From Ectobacillus panaciterrae DSM 19096 (lineage in GTDB: Bacteria > Bacillota > Bacilli > Bacillales > Bacillaceae_G): DNA of 64,000 bases. Of the stretch, positions 33,500 through 41,706 are shown piece by piece (the stretch's first letter is position 1; each line of letters starts with the position of its first letter). The translations under genes were made by a program, and so were the position numbers. The stretch is from contig NZ_AUMR01000029.1 in NCBI RefSeq assembly GCF_000430785.1, forward strand, positions 19,614 through 83,613, read 5' to 3'. Under the pieces are notes generated by a model, which had not been told where the DNA came from, ran no database searches, and saw only the letters and a program-made list of their open reading frames with translations.

Positions 33500-34408
33500 T
33501 TACAGTAGGTTAGTTGTGCCTTGAAAACGACCAAATCGATCACGTATTTTTTTCAGTCTCGCATGATACTCTAAGATTTTAATCCTTGCTTTTTCAGCTA
33601 GAGGTGCAATCGGTCGTAAGTCCTTTAATCTCCAATAATCAACAACTACATCAAGTACTTGATCAAAATATTGAAGTGGACCATAATTCGCTTCTTTTGC
33701 AATCACAGCCATTCGATTTTCAAAGTCAGGCATGACAGCACCCGGCATTTTAAAATTCATGATCACATTGGCAATGTGATAGCAGTAATTAGGTTCCAAT
33801 TCTAAGTGTGTCCGGATAACATCACGATAAAACGCATAATGAAGTGTCTCATCTTTAGCAAGACGACGCAATAGCGTAGCAAGTTCAGGGTCATGCTTGT
33901 TTGCGACTTTGGCTACATTATTGTAAAACACCATTGTTGCAAGTTCTTGTAGAGTCGTATAAGCCATCGCTTCGATTGGCGTATGGAAATCAGGATTAAA
34001 CCCACTCTCAACGACTGATTTTCTTAAACTATGTAATCGATTGGGATTCACATTTCGAGTAAGTAGTAAATATGTCTCCAGTAAATCAGAATGTTGATCT
34101 TCTTCTGAAGTCCAAGTATGAATAAAATCTGTAATAACAGAAAGAGACCCTTTAAAAGTTTCGGACAAATAAGTAGTGAACCAGGGTAGATTTACTTCTG
34201 TTAATAGAGCTGTTTCAACAGCTGTAACTACACCAGAGGGCAGAGTAACTTGACTCTCATCCCACGGGACTCTTTTAAAACTCATTCCCTTATCCCACGG
34301 TAAAAATTCATGATAACCCCAATCAATTTTCCTTGCTCGTTCTTTATGCTGTTCATAAAGTTCTTTCAAACGTGGTTCTAATCGGAAATCTAAATCGTTT
34401 GTTAACAT
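33500..34408 (-). CDS. Acyl-ACP desaturase (soluble di-iron type)
   Basis: The 302-residue protein belongs to the soluble stearoyl-ACP desaturase family, more usual in plants and actinobacteria than in Firmicutes. The di-iron ligands are visible as two E-x-x-H motifs: EEDQH (about residue 118) and DETLH (about 203). It inserts a double bond into acyl-ACP in the cytoplasm. It lies on its own, with T-rich leader sequence and no terminator clearly seen other than the bidirectional one. Confidence 0.88.
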   Translation of the reverse strand: MLTNDLDFRLEPRLKELYEQHKERARKIDWGYHEFLPWDKGMSFKRVPWDESQVTLPSGVVTAVETALLTEVNLPWFTTYLSETFKGSLSVITDFIHTWTSEEDQHSDLLETYLLLTRNVNPNRLHSLRKSVVESGFNPDFHTPIEAMAYTTLQELATMVFYNNVAKVANKHDPELATLLRRLAKDETLHYAFYRDVIRTHLELEPNYCYHIANVIMNFKMPGAVMPDFENRMAVIAKEANYGPLQYFDQVLDVVVDYWRLKDLRPIAPLAEKARIKILEYHARLKKIRDRFGRFQGTTNLL

Positions 34409-34665
34409 ATATCTTCCTCTTTTCCCTTATTGTGATTTGCTAAAATTTCTTTTCAACTCCTATTATTAACAATACATAAAGTTTTTTTTATCTTTCAAGT
34501 TAAAAAAGTACAGCTTCTTTTTGTATTTCAAAAAAATCTAATTGGAGTCTCGCCAACCAAACAATATAAAATCCGGACTAATACGTTTTTTGGAAGTGAG
34601 ATGGAAACAACAGGTTTTTAAGACGCGGGAGCCTCGAGGATGCAATCATGTGTAATCGTAAAAAA

Positions 34666-34702
34666 GTGAGAAAAAGCTAAGTTATCGAATAGGACTTAGC
34701 TT
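34666..34702 (-). terminator. Terminator of the YdjO-like gene
   Basis: On the reverse strand AAGCTAAGT pairs with ACTTAGCTT around 11 nt, followed by TTTTCTC. It begins 15 nt after the stop. Confidence 0.75.
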
Positions 34703-34717
34703 CAAACAAATAAGAAA

Positions 34718-34912
34718 TTATTTTGTTATGGTGCATAACATACGCTCTCCGCTTTTCATACTCGTTTGACATAATGGACATTTCGGCTTTTCATTTAATG
34801 AAAAGCTTTTGCGCATCCATCCTAAGCAATCCGCCGATTCACATTCCCATACTGCCACTAGTGCTTTGGGCGCTTCTTGCTGCAAATCATTTTTTCTGCT
34901 TCTCCAATACAT
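34718..34912 (-). CDS. ydjO: Cold-inducible YdjO-like zinc-ribbon protein
   Basis: The 64-residue protein has WECESADCLGWMRKSF and CPLCQTSMKSGERML, giving four Cys of a small zinc ribbon. This matches B. subtilis YdjO, a cold-inducible protein of unknown mechanism. It lies just downstream of a cold-shock protein gene on the same strand, as in Bacillus. Confidence 0.82.
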   Translation of the reverse strand: MYWRSRKNDLQQEAPKALVAVWECESADCLGWMRKSFSLNEKPKCPLCQTSMKSGERMLCTITK

Positions 34913-34956
34913 TGTATTTCTCTCCTTTCAAGCAAATCTCCACTGTCACACAAGAA

Positions 34957-34992
34957 ACAAAAAAGGCTGCTAACTCAAATTGTTAACAGCCT
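34957..34992 (-). terminator. Terminator of the cold-shock gene
   Basis: On the reverse strand GGCTGTTAAC pairs with GTTAGCAGCC (one mismatch), followed by TTTTTTG. It separates csp from ydjO. Confidence 0.8.
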
Positions 34993-35006
34993 CTTCGTGT
35001 GTAACA

Positions 35007-35216
35007 TTATAGCTTTATGACATTTATAGCTTGAGGTCCACGGTTTCCTTGCTCGATCTCAAAACTTACAGCTTGATTCTCTTCTAGAGATTTAAAACCT
35101 TCGCCTTGAATAGCAGAGAAGTGTACAAATACATCTTTCCCGCCCGGTACTTCAATGAATCCAAACCCTTTTTCACCATTAAACCATTTTACTTTACCAG
35201 TTGCTTTCATGTGCAT
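35007..35216 (-). CDS. CspA-family cold-shock protein
   Basis: The 69-residue protein has the RNP1-like GFGFIE and the RNP2-like VFVHFSAI motifs of cold-shock domains. It binds single-stranded RNA and DNA and helps translation at low temperature. The annotated frame begins MHM; ATG at 35210 gives the shorter [10 protein letters not shown] start common in the family. A long hairpin-bearing leader lies upstream. Confidence 0.95.
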   Translation of the reverse strand: MHMKATGKVKWFNGEKGFGFIEVPGGKDVFVHFSAIQGEGFKSLEENQAVSFEIEQGNRGPQAINVIKL

Positions 35217-35279
35217 GTTCCTCCTAAACGGATTAAATATAATATGCAGCTCTTATTTTTAAATGTTAAAAAAATAAAA

Positions 35280-35343
35280 AATTCACACATTATCAAGTAT
35301 CATAGGCATTTCATATCATCTGATACTTGATAATATGTGAATT
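35280..35343 (-). promoter_or_regulatory. Long stem-loop in the leader of the cold-shock gene
   Basis: AATTCACACATTATCAAG (from 35280) pairs with the complement ending at 35343 over 23 bp with one mismatch; the loop is 18 nt. On the csp strand the stem is followed by TTTTTTATTTTTTT, so it reads as an attenuator or terminator about 64 nt before the gene. A leader structure that responds to temperature is a plausible but untested role. Confidence 0.65.
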
Positions 35344-35662
35344 CGTAAGACGAATATACTTATTAAGTATATTGTACCTGTTCTCACAGAAAATAACAAC
35401 CTTAGGATAAATTTATTAAAAATGAAATTGTACCTCCAACTGGTAAAATGAGTCGAGATGAATAAGGGAACCAGTTACAATTAATAGGCCGTTCATGTAG
35501 ATATTGTGGAATGGGATCGCACGGAAGCCTCAAATTACTGAATAAAGTTGGCTCCGGTGTTAGTATAGAATTGTAAGGGGAACACCTTTAATCCTGGAAT
35601 AAACTAGGATTTTTTATGTATAGTCGTTTACCACCTCACGCTAATTACTTTGCGAAATCAAA

Positions 35663-35690
35663 AGCACCCGTTATTCGGGTGCTCTAATCA
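35663..35690 (-). terminator. Terminator overlapping the stop of the 67-aa gene
   Basis: AGCACCCG and CGGGTGCT form an 8-bp stem with a 5-nt loop; on the reverse strand it is followed by TTTTG. It begins inside the last codons of the gene. Confidence 0.75.
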
Positions 35691-35874
35691 CTAAATTCTC
35701 GCTGCAAAGTTCTTTAATCCTAAAATCTTTAGGATGGAACTTAACTTTGCTCCAGTCTCTTTGACGTTCTTCCTTCACCTTTGTCATCCAACTATTCAAC
35801 GCCTCTTGAGGATTATCTGCAACTACGACTATCGTTTCAGTGTTATACTCTATTAAATACAGACTTCTAGCCAT
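35671..35874 (-). CDS. Uncharacterised small protein, 67 aa
   Basis: ATG 35874 has a GGGAGGAATGAC ribosome site, so this start is preferred over the longer frame to 35943. The product begins MARSLYLIEYNTETIVVVAD and includes NPQEALNSWMTK and FRIKELCSENLVIRAPE. It looks globular. I do not recognise it. Confidence 0.65.
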   Translation of the reverse strand: MARSLYLIEYNTETIVVVADNPQEALNSWMTKVKEERQRDWSKVKFHPKDFRIKELCSENLVIRAPE

Positions 35875-36235
35875 ATTGTCATTCCTCCCATTACTTACAC
35901 TTCGACAAAAGAAGATAATAGCCTTTATTGTAATAAAAATCACTCAACATCCGGTAAGCGGTATACATAAGGAGATGGGAATCAATACGAAGTCTCCCTC
36001 GCATCTCCCAGCCAACCAATCTATCCACGGTCTGACAAGTGATTAGCTCAGAGAGACGAGAGCCGTCTGGTTTTCTCGTCTTTGCGAATGCGATTATAGC
36101 CCAACAAGCCCTGCTTTTTCATAGCTTGTCTATGACGGAAGTGTCTTGCAAGTGAAAGTTTTAATTTATCAATAAGCTTTACAAGGTATTTTTATCTTAC
36201 ATATCCTAAATTATCGATAATTAATCTAACAATTG
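35875..36235. other. Intergenic region with a forward hairpin
   Basis: No gene is apparent. AGACGAG and CTCGTCT (about 36054-36088) form a hairpin followed by TTTGC; its transcript is unknown. Confidence 0.35.
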
Positions 36236-37186
36236 CTATAGTCTCTTCTTTAAGAAGGTTGTCATAATATCTTTTTTAAACTTTTCATAATCGAACTGGA
36301 AGGCTACTTTATGTGTTTTATAACCTGGATTTGTTTCAAAACGAAAGTCTGCAATACTTTGACCAAATCCTTCCCCTTGGTCTGGAATTACTTTGATGGG
36401 TACTCTCAATAGGGTAATCGCATCCGGGTTCAATAAATACCATATTGTTACGAAGTCATGCATGGGGCTTCCACCTATGCCAGGATTAGACTTAGAATAG
36501 AAATTATAATAGTAATCCAACATAGGTTTAATAATGAGTCCTACCGGGTCCTGTGTGTTACGATGAAACGCATCGATTTGTTGAACCATTTCAGGTGTAA
36601 CAAGCGCACTTTGCGTAACGTTTAACGGAATAATTGTTAAATTCTTAGCATGTTGTAAAATTAAGTTTGCTGCATAAGGGTCTGCGTAAAAGTTAGCTTC
36701 AGCCACCGCGGTCACGTTTCCAGGATAGAAAAAAGCTCCACCCATACAAATGTATTCCTTCACGTTCCGCATCGTATCTAAGTTTAAAACAAATGCCGTT
36801 GCCAAAGAAGAAAGCCTTCCTAGATTAATAATTGTAAGATCATCTAAATTTGAGTCTATAATTTTATAGATGTCATTAATGGAGTAAATCGGATAAGGGA
36901 TTTCAGGAGGAAGGATAGGTCCTAATCCCGCTTCCCCATGCACTTGAGGGAAATACTGAACCAATATGCCTGTTAAAGGTACAGATGCACCTAGGAAAAC
37001 AGGTATCTCCTCCCTTCCTGCAATGTACTTTAAATAGTTAATATTTCTTATAGCTTTATCTCTTGATACATTTCCATAATCGGCTACAATACCAACAAGT
37101 TGAATATCCTTACGAAAAAAGGTGTATAGAATAGCGAACGCATCATCGATTCCCAAATCTGTAAACAGAAGAACTTTTTTTGGCAT
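36236..37186 (-). CDS. Inosine-uridine preferring nucleoside hydrolase
   Basis: From ATG 37186 (GGAGG at ideal spacing) the product is 316 residues. The calcium/ribose-binding motif is TDLGIDDAFA near the N-terminus; the usual first Asp of the D-x-D-x-x-x-D-D motif is Phe here. Later MHDFVTIWYLLNPDA supplies the His-Asp of the active site. The enzyme splits purine or pyrimidine nucleosides into base and ribose. The unusual first motif residue may affect activity. It is monocistronic. Confidence 0.85.
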   Translation of the reverse strand: MPKKVLLFTDLGIDDAFAILYTFFRKDIQLVGIVADYGNVSRDKAIRNINYLKYIAGREEIPVFLGASVPLTGILVQYFPQVHGEAGLGPILPPEIPYPIYSINDIYKIIDSNLDDLTIINLGRLSSLATAFVLNLDTMRNVKEYICMGGAFFYPGNVTAVAEANFYADPYAANLILQHAKNLTIIPLNVTQSALVTPEMVQQIDAFHRNTQDPVGLIIKPMLDYYYNFYSKSNPGIGGSPMHDFVTIWYLLNPDAITLLRVPIKVIPDQGEGFGQSIADFRFETNPGYKTHKVAFQFDYEKFKKDIMTTFLKKRL

Positions 37187-37613
37187 ATACATTCCTCCAA
37201 AAACTATAGGTCTTAATTCCATTAAGTATGTAATGAATAGACTTGTACTAATATATTTTATGTATTTCTAAATAATACGTTCTGTTTATCAATAATGGCA
37301 TATATCCTACATGTTGTACCTACACTAAAAAAATATTTTTGTTTTGAATACCATAGACATGTCATTATCGGAAGTAGTAAGTAGTTAGCCTTAAAGTTCT
37401 GCGCGACTCAGAAGCAGGAGTGCATAAAAAAGAACCATCCCGATCATGTAGGAAGGTTAAGTAAAATATTTTTTCGTTTTGACATATTCAGAGTACACAA
37501 TCCCGGACAAACGCGCAAAAGATAAAAATCACCTTTTCTTCTAGAGAAAACAGAAGAATGCAGGAAAGAAAAAAAGGGAACCGTATAAGCAAACCCTAAT
37601 AAAAAGCACCCGA
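37187..37613. other. Gene-free stretch
   Basis: No coding frame or strong hairpin is seen between the nucleoside hydrolase start and the next gene. It is AT-rich with an ATATTTTTTCG tract near 37467. Confidence 0.4.
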
Positions 37614-37625
37614 TTATTCGGATGC
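37606..37625 (-). terminator. Terminator of the 70-aa gene
   Basis: GCATCCGA and CGGGTGC (reverse strand) form a short stem, followed by TTTTTATTAGGG. It is closely related to the one at 35663. Confidence 0.6.
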
Positions 37626-37826
37626 GTACTTAAGTATTCCCTTTAAATAAACTGAGTGTTCTTGCTGTGTAAACTCTTTTAATTTGATTTTTCCTTCTCT
37701 TACTAACTCTTTAGCTAATTCTTCAATCTTATTTTCATCTTCTTTAGTAGCTTGGGCGATCTTGATTGAAAAATGATTACCTCGACTGGCGTTTCGAAGA
37801 TCTTTTAATAGACTACCTTTATTCAT
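37614..37826 (-). CDS. Uncharacterised small protein, 70 aa
   Basis: The product begins MNKGSLLKDLRNASRGNHFS, is helical and Lys/Glu-rich, and ends YLKGILKYASE. A GGAGAGGAC-type site precedes ATG. The stop overlaps the terminator. No family is recognised; its terminator is nearly the same as that of the 67-aa gene at 35671. Confidence 0.6.
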   Translation of the reverse strand: MNKGSLLKDLRNASRGNHFSIKIAQATKEDENKIEELAKELVREGKIKLKEFTQQEHSVYLKGILKYASE

Positions 37827-37942
37827 TTAGTCCTCTCCTTCTGTCTAATCATTCCGACAAAAAGGAAGTTTTTTCCTGCGAATTAAAAATAGGGGCATGT
37901 TTTTCAAATAATCCTTATATTGATCGTCTAAACGCAAATCTA

Positions 37943-38212
37943 TCATTTTTTTCTAGAACCTACAATTAATTTGATTGCTGTTCTTTCTTCATTATTGATT
38001 AAAATATCTGTAAATGCAGGAACAAAAACCAAATCAACACCGCTAGGAGCTACGAATCCTCTTGCAATCGCAACGGCTTTAATCGCTTGATTTAAAGCAC
38101 CTGCTCCAATCGCTTGAATTTCTACATTACCTCTTTCTCTTAATACGCCTGCAATTGCACCTGCAACTGAATTCGGATTTGATTTTGATGATACTTTTAA
38201 TATATTATCCAT
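37943..38212 (-). CDS. spoVS: Stage V sporulation protein S
   Basis: The 89-residue protein matches SpoVS closely: MDNILKVSSKSNPNSVAGAI, NVEIQAIGAGALNQAIKA and IARGFVAPSGVDLVFVPA. SpoVS has an Alba-like nucleic-acid binding fold and is needed for normal cortex and coat formation in B. subtilis. Length is as in the family. It lies on the reverse strand alone. Confidence 0.95.
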   Translation of the reverse strand: MDNILKVSSKSNPNSVAGAIAGVLRERGNVEIQAIGAGALNQAIKAVAIARGFVAPSGVDLVFVPAFTDILINNEERTAIKLIVGSRKK

Positions 38213-38456
38213 ATAAATTGTTCCCCCTGTTATTTAGTCGCTTTATTTGATTTATGAAATGACTTCCTCCAAATCGATAGCAGGAACTAATGAAACTATA
38301 TAACCCAATGAAAATAAGTCACTCATTATTCATCCACCTTTATTAAACCTTCTACAAATAAAGGCTATTTACCTCTTTTCACATCAAAAGCATATACTAT
38401 TTGTTAATCGTACTCATTAAGCATATAATTAAGTGAAAGAAGGGGTGAAAGCAAAG

Positions 38457-38711
38457 ATGAAACCGAAAGATCCAGTGGAAACAGAGGATTTTGTTTTAAT
38501 TGAACAGATTGTTGTAACGGAAGCGTTTTTAAATTCTCGCCCTAACCCTGAAAAAACGAAGCAAGTATTAGACTATGTGAAACGGACAGGCAATTTAGAC
38601 TTGCCAATTACAATCAACCGAAACACAAAGGTTTTGACAGATGGATACAGGCGTTACATTGTAGCTAAAGAAGTAAAAATGGGTATCGTTCCTGTTATGT
38701 ACGAAAAATAA
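38457..38711 (+). CDS. ParB/Srx-domain small protein
   Basis: From ATG 38457 the product is 84 residues (a GTG at 38433 gives 92). It contains VTEAFLNSRPNPEKTKQVLD and LDLPITINRNTKVLTDGYRR, which fit a ParB/Sulfiredoxin-like fold (DGYRRY is the phosphate-binding type motif). Function is unknown. AAGGGG lies about 12 nt before ATG. Confidence 0.65.
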   Translation: MKPKDPVETEDFVLIEQIVVTEAFLNSRPNPEKTKQVLDYVKRTGNLDLPITINRNTKVLTDGYRRYIVAKEVKMGIVPVMYEK

Positions 38712-38906
38712 ATGAATTTGAGGTAGTACTCTTGTCTTAGGATCCCTTTTACTAATGATCTTTTATATCTTTCCTAAGCTGCAAAGGTGCTCTTGATAAA
38801 CACATGTTCTTGGATTTATGAATAAAATTAATTGCTTTTTCCCTTATTAACTGGCAAACTCAAGAAGATAAGATACTTCATAGAAAGAAATGTATAGGTG
38901 ATTAAC

Positions 38907-39314
38907 ATGATTGAGATAAAGACTTCTACACTCAGCGATGGGGAATTCAATAGAGGGGTATTTGCGACACGTGATATAGCAAAAGGCGAGCTTATACATG
39001 AAGCACCGGTCATTCCTTATCCTAATAAGGAACATGTTTTCATAGAGAAAACGATGCTTGCTGATTACGTATTTGAGTATGGTAGTAACCATACTGCAGT
39101 CCTTTTAGGTTATGGTATGCTGTTTAACCATTCATATAGTCCTAATGCCACTTATGATATTAACTTTAAGAACCACACGTTTGACTTCTATGCTTACACA
39201 GATATAAAAGCAGGAGAAGAGATACTAATCAACTATAATGGTGATGTCGATAACAAAGATTTACTATGGTTTAATAAGGGCGAGACTGATAATGATCAAG
39301 AAGGAAACACTTGA
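38907..39314 (+). CDS. SET-domain lysine methyltransferase-like protein
   Basis: From ATG 38907 (AGGTGA ribosome site) the product is 135 residues. SET motifs are in order: NRGVFATRDIAKGELI, LFNHSYSPNATY and AGEEILINYNG. The domain is almost the whole protein. SET proteins methylate lysine; the bacterial substrate is unknown. It is small compared with eukaryotic homologues and stands alone. Confidence 0.85.
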   Translation: MIEIKTSTLSDGEFNRGVFATRDIAKGELIHEAPVIPYPNKEHVFIEKTMLADYVFEYGSNHTAVLLGYGMLFNHSYSPNATYDINFKNHTFDFYAYTDIKAGEEILINYNGDVDNKDLLWFNKGETDNDQEGNT

Positions 39315-39399
39315 TGATAACTCCTTAAAAAACGCGGATTTTATACGTTAAGCTTTCAAATGAACAAAAAAAGCCTGATTTTTTACTTAGCGTACTTCA

Positions 39400-39435
39400 A
39401 AAGCCCCCCTTGTCTAACCTAACAAGGGGGGCTTT
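39400..39435. terminator. Bidirectional terminator between SET and membrane protein genes
   Basis: AAAGCCCCCCTTGT and ACAAGGGGGGCTTT form a 14-bp stem with an 8-nt loop. T/A-rich sequence flanks it, serving both convergent genes. Confidence 0.85.
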
Positions 39436-39449
39436 ACCATATATATGGT

Positions 39450-40052
39450 TCATTTATTCTGATGATTATGTTCATTCATATTCATATGATTTTCAACATG
39501 ATTATTATGAATTTGATTTTTAATAGGATTGCCATTGTAAAATGCAGTAATACATATAATAATTGTTACAATAACCATTATAGTGATTGAAGAGTACGAG
39601 TGAATAAAATTAGTGACTTTATGACTACGTCTACTTAATTCTTTATTGATTAAAAGAAGGATTAAAGAAACGACTATGATATATAGAATGTCCATAAATG
39701 CTAACATAATTTTAAAGTTCCCTGAAGGCAACATCTCCCCTAGCATTGCTCCCATCATGCCGCCCATTACTCCTGCTGCCATTCCCTCAATTATTGTAAG
39801 TAAGCTAATTGGTTTGCCTACAAAATATCCAACAATCAAACTTAAAATCATTGCAAGAATCGTTGAGGTGGTTAAATCATTTTTAAAAACAATCCCTAAG
39901 ATTAACCCCATAGTTAAACCAGAAATCATTCCTAATGACATCGCAGCTATCATGCCTGTCATATTTTCTAATTTATCTTCATTGAAGGAAATTTTTAGAA
40001 TTAAGTAGGTAGTATAAATGAAAACTATTAATGCACTTAAACTTAATAACAT
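39450..40052 (-). CDS. Membrane protein with His/Met-rich C-terminus
   Basis: From ATG 40052 (GGGGGGAAG site) the product is 200 residues, with five to six membrane helices and Gly-Met repeats such as MAAGVMGGMMGAMLGEMLP. The tail after the last helix is HNNHVENHMNMNEHNHQNK, a clear metal-binding composition. This suggests copper or another transition metal, but I recognise no family and no metal regulator is adjacent. Confidence 0.7.
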   Translation of the reverse strand: MLLSLSALIVFIYTTYLILKISFNEDKLENMTGMIAAMSLGMISGLTMGLILGIVFKNDLTTSTILAMILSLIVGYFVGKPISLLTIIEGMAAGVMGGMMGAMLGEMLPSGNFKIMLAFMDILYIIVVSLILLLINKELSRRSHKVTNFIHSYSSITIMVIVTIIICITAFYNGNPIKNQIHNNHVENHMNMNEHNHQNK

Positions 40053-40246
40053 CAACTTCCCCCCTAAATAAAATACTGTTTTGATTGGTATTATATTTGT
40101 ATGAAAAAGAAGCATTTCTAATACAACATAATAAATATCATGTTGTATTGGGAAGGTTCTTATAAAAAAATAATCCTCCCTTATGTATCAGGAGGGTTCA
40201 TCTTGTTACGTATTACATCTATTGTATCAAAACAGAATTTCTGTAA

Positions 40247-40282
40247 GGTCGATCCCACTTTTAGGTGGAATCGACTTTTTTT
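40247..40282 (+). terminator. Forward terminator of unclear origin
   Basis: GTCGATCCCAC pairs with GTGGAATCGAC (one mismatch), followed by seven T. It has no clear upstream forward gene; it may protect yyaC from read-through. Confidence 0.55.
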
Positions 40283-40393
40283 CGTTGCAAGCCGGCACTG
40301 TCTTATACACGCTGTGATACAATAGTGGTACAAAGAGACCGCAAGAAGGTTAGGTTTGAGGCAAACAGATAAAATGGAACGGGAGAAGGAAAC

Positions 40394-40957
40394 ATGGGGA
40401 ATCTTATTTCATATGAAAATAAACTTGCACCATTGGTGATACGTAACAATATACTTCCGCTCATCCCAAAAGAAACGAGACATATTTATGTTTTGTGTAT
40501 TGGCAGTAATCGAATTAACGGGGACAGTGTGGGACCGTTTGTAGGTACATTGTTGCATGGGATATTTTCGCAACATTTGACAATAATGGGAACGCTTCAA
40601 CATCCGTTAGATGCCACCACATTAGAAGTAGGAATACGAAATCTTTTGCTACCTAGAAATAGTTATGTCATTGCAGTAGACAGTGTTTCTGGAACAGAGG
40701 AAACGGTTCATTCGATTGTCGTTCGGGAAGGACCGTTGGTGCCAGGTTCAGGTGTTGGTCATGTTCTTCCGCCTGTGGGTGATTGCAGCATTATGGGAAT
40801 TGTCATAAATGACGGACCAAATGTAAAGCAAGGTCTCCCCTATACGAGCTTACATCTTATTTACACGATGGCGTCATCTATCGCAAAGGGAATTGCACTT
40901 ACAGCAAGACAACATTTCCAGTACCCTTCGGATTCCCCGATACAAATATACAAATAA
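40394..40957 (+). CDS. yyaC: Spore protease YyaC family
   Basis: The 187-residue protein matches YyaC: VLCIGSNRINGDSVGPFVGT and IAVDSVSGTEETVHSIVVRE, plus GHVLPPVGDCSIMGIVIN. It is related to the germination protease GPR fold and is made in sporulating cells; the actual substrate is unknown. GGGAGAAGG precedes ATG. Confidence 0.92.
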   Translation: MGNLISYENKLAPLVIRNNILPLIPKETRHIYVLCIGSNRINGDSVGPFVGTLLHGIFSQHLTIMGTLQHPLDATTLEVGIRNLLLPRNSYVIAVDSVSGTEETVHSIVVREGPLVPGSGVGHVLPPVGDCSIMGIVINDGPNVKQGLPYTSLHLIYTMASSIAKGIALTARQHFQYPSDSPIQIYK

Positions 40958-41302
40958 ACAGAAAGACTAAGGCTGTTTTCTGAACGGCTGTTTCTGTTTG
41001 CAAGTTACCAACTAGTTACAGATATCACGAGTAAAAATGAGGTACGGATCGAATTGCCCTCTTCATCAGAAAAGGAATTGATGAAGATTCCCTCTATTTT
41101 AGTTAACATAATATTATTATGCGAACGCTTATTGTTATACTATCAACATTGTCTATTTATTCTTCGGACGTTCATCTGGCTTCCATTTAGGTTCCGACCA
41201 TCTATACCAAATATGTACCAGTTCTCCTTCTTCCTCTCGATCTACATCAACCCACTGCAAGTTAAAGATACTTCTTTGACGAAAATATGTGCAAATGGAA
41301 AA
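40958..41302. other. Gene-free stretch downstream of yyaC
   Basis: I see only short open frames in overlapping phases and no start signals. The AT-rich region includes a terminator at its end. Confidence 0.4.
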
Positions 41303-41336
41303 AAGAGCAGTACATTGTAAACTGCTCTCTTGTTCC
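41303..41336 (+). terminator. Forward terminator
   Basis: AAGAGCAGT and ACTGCTCT pair around ACATTGTAA; the T-run after it is short (CTTGTT). Confidence 0.5.
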
Positions 41337-41489
41337 TACTTATAATGTTATTTATGTTGAAACACTTGGTATTAAAACAGGATAAATAATAAATTCTCTA
41401 AAATAACGTGCTATATAAAAAGCTATGTGTTGCTTCATAAATGTTATATACTACAAGGTAAAGGATTTGATTTAACGTAGGAGGTTATC

Positions 41490-41663
41490 ATGAAACTATT
41501 CAAAGTAGCATTGCTTGATATTCTGCTAAGTGCAATGCTTATTTCCGTTTGTACAACGATTAGTATAACACTAACTGGCATCAAAACATATGGAATAATT
41601 GTAGGTTTACTTTTGTCCTCTGCTGCATGGTCTCAAACAAAGAAATTGATTCGTAAGCCCTGA
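41490..41663 (+). CDS. Small membrane protein, 57 aa
   Basis: ATG 41490 is preceded by TAGGAGGTTATC, an ideal ribosome site. The product begins MKLFKVALLDILLSAMLISV, has two hydrophobic helices and ends KKLIRKP. It is too short for automatic calling. Family not recognised. Confidence 0.7.
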   Translation: MKLFKVALLDILLSAMLISVCTTISITLTGIKTYGIIVGLLLSSAAWSQTKKLIRKP

Positions 41664-41706
41664 GTACAACATAGGAGTTTTACTTAGGGCAACTACTCAA
41701 GCTGTA

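Noticed and set aside
41054..41320. 88-aa forward ORF
   Set aside because: No ribosome site, unlikely composition, and it runs into a terminator hairpin.
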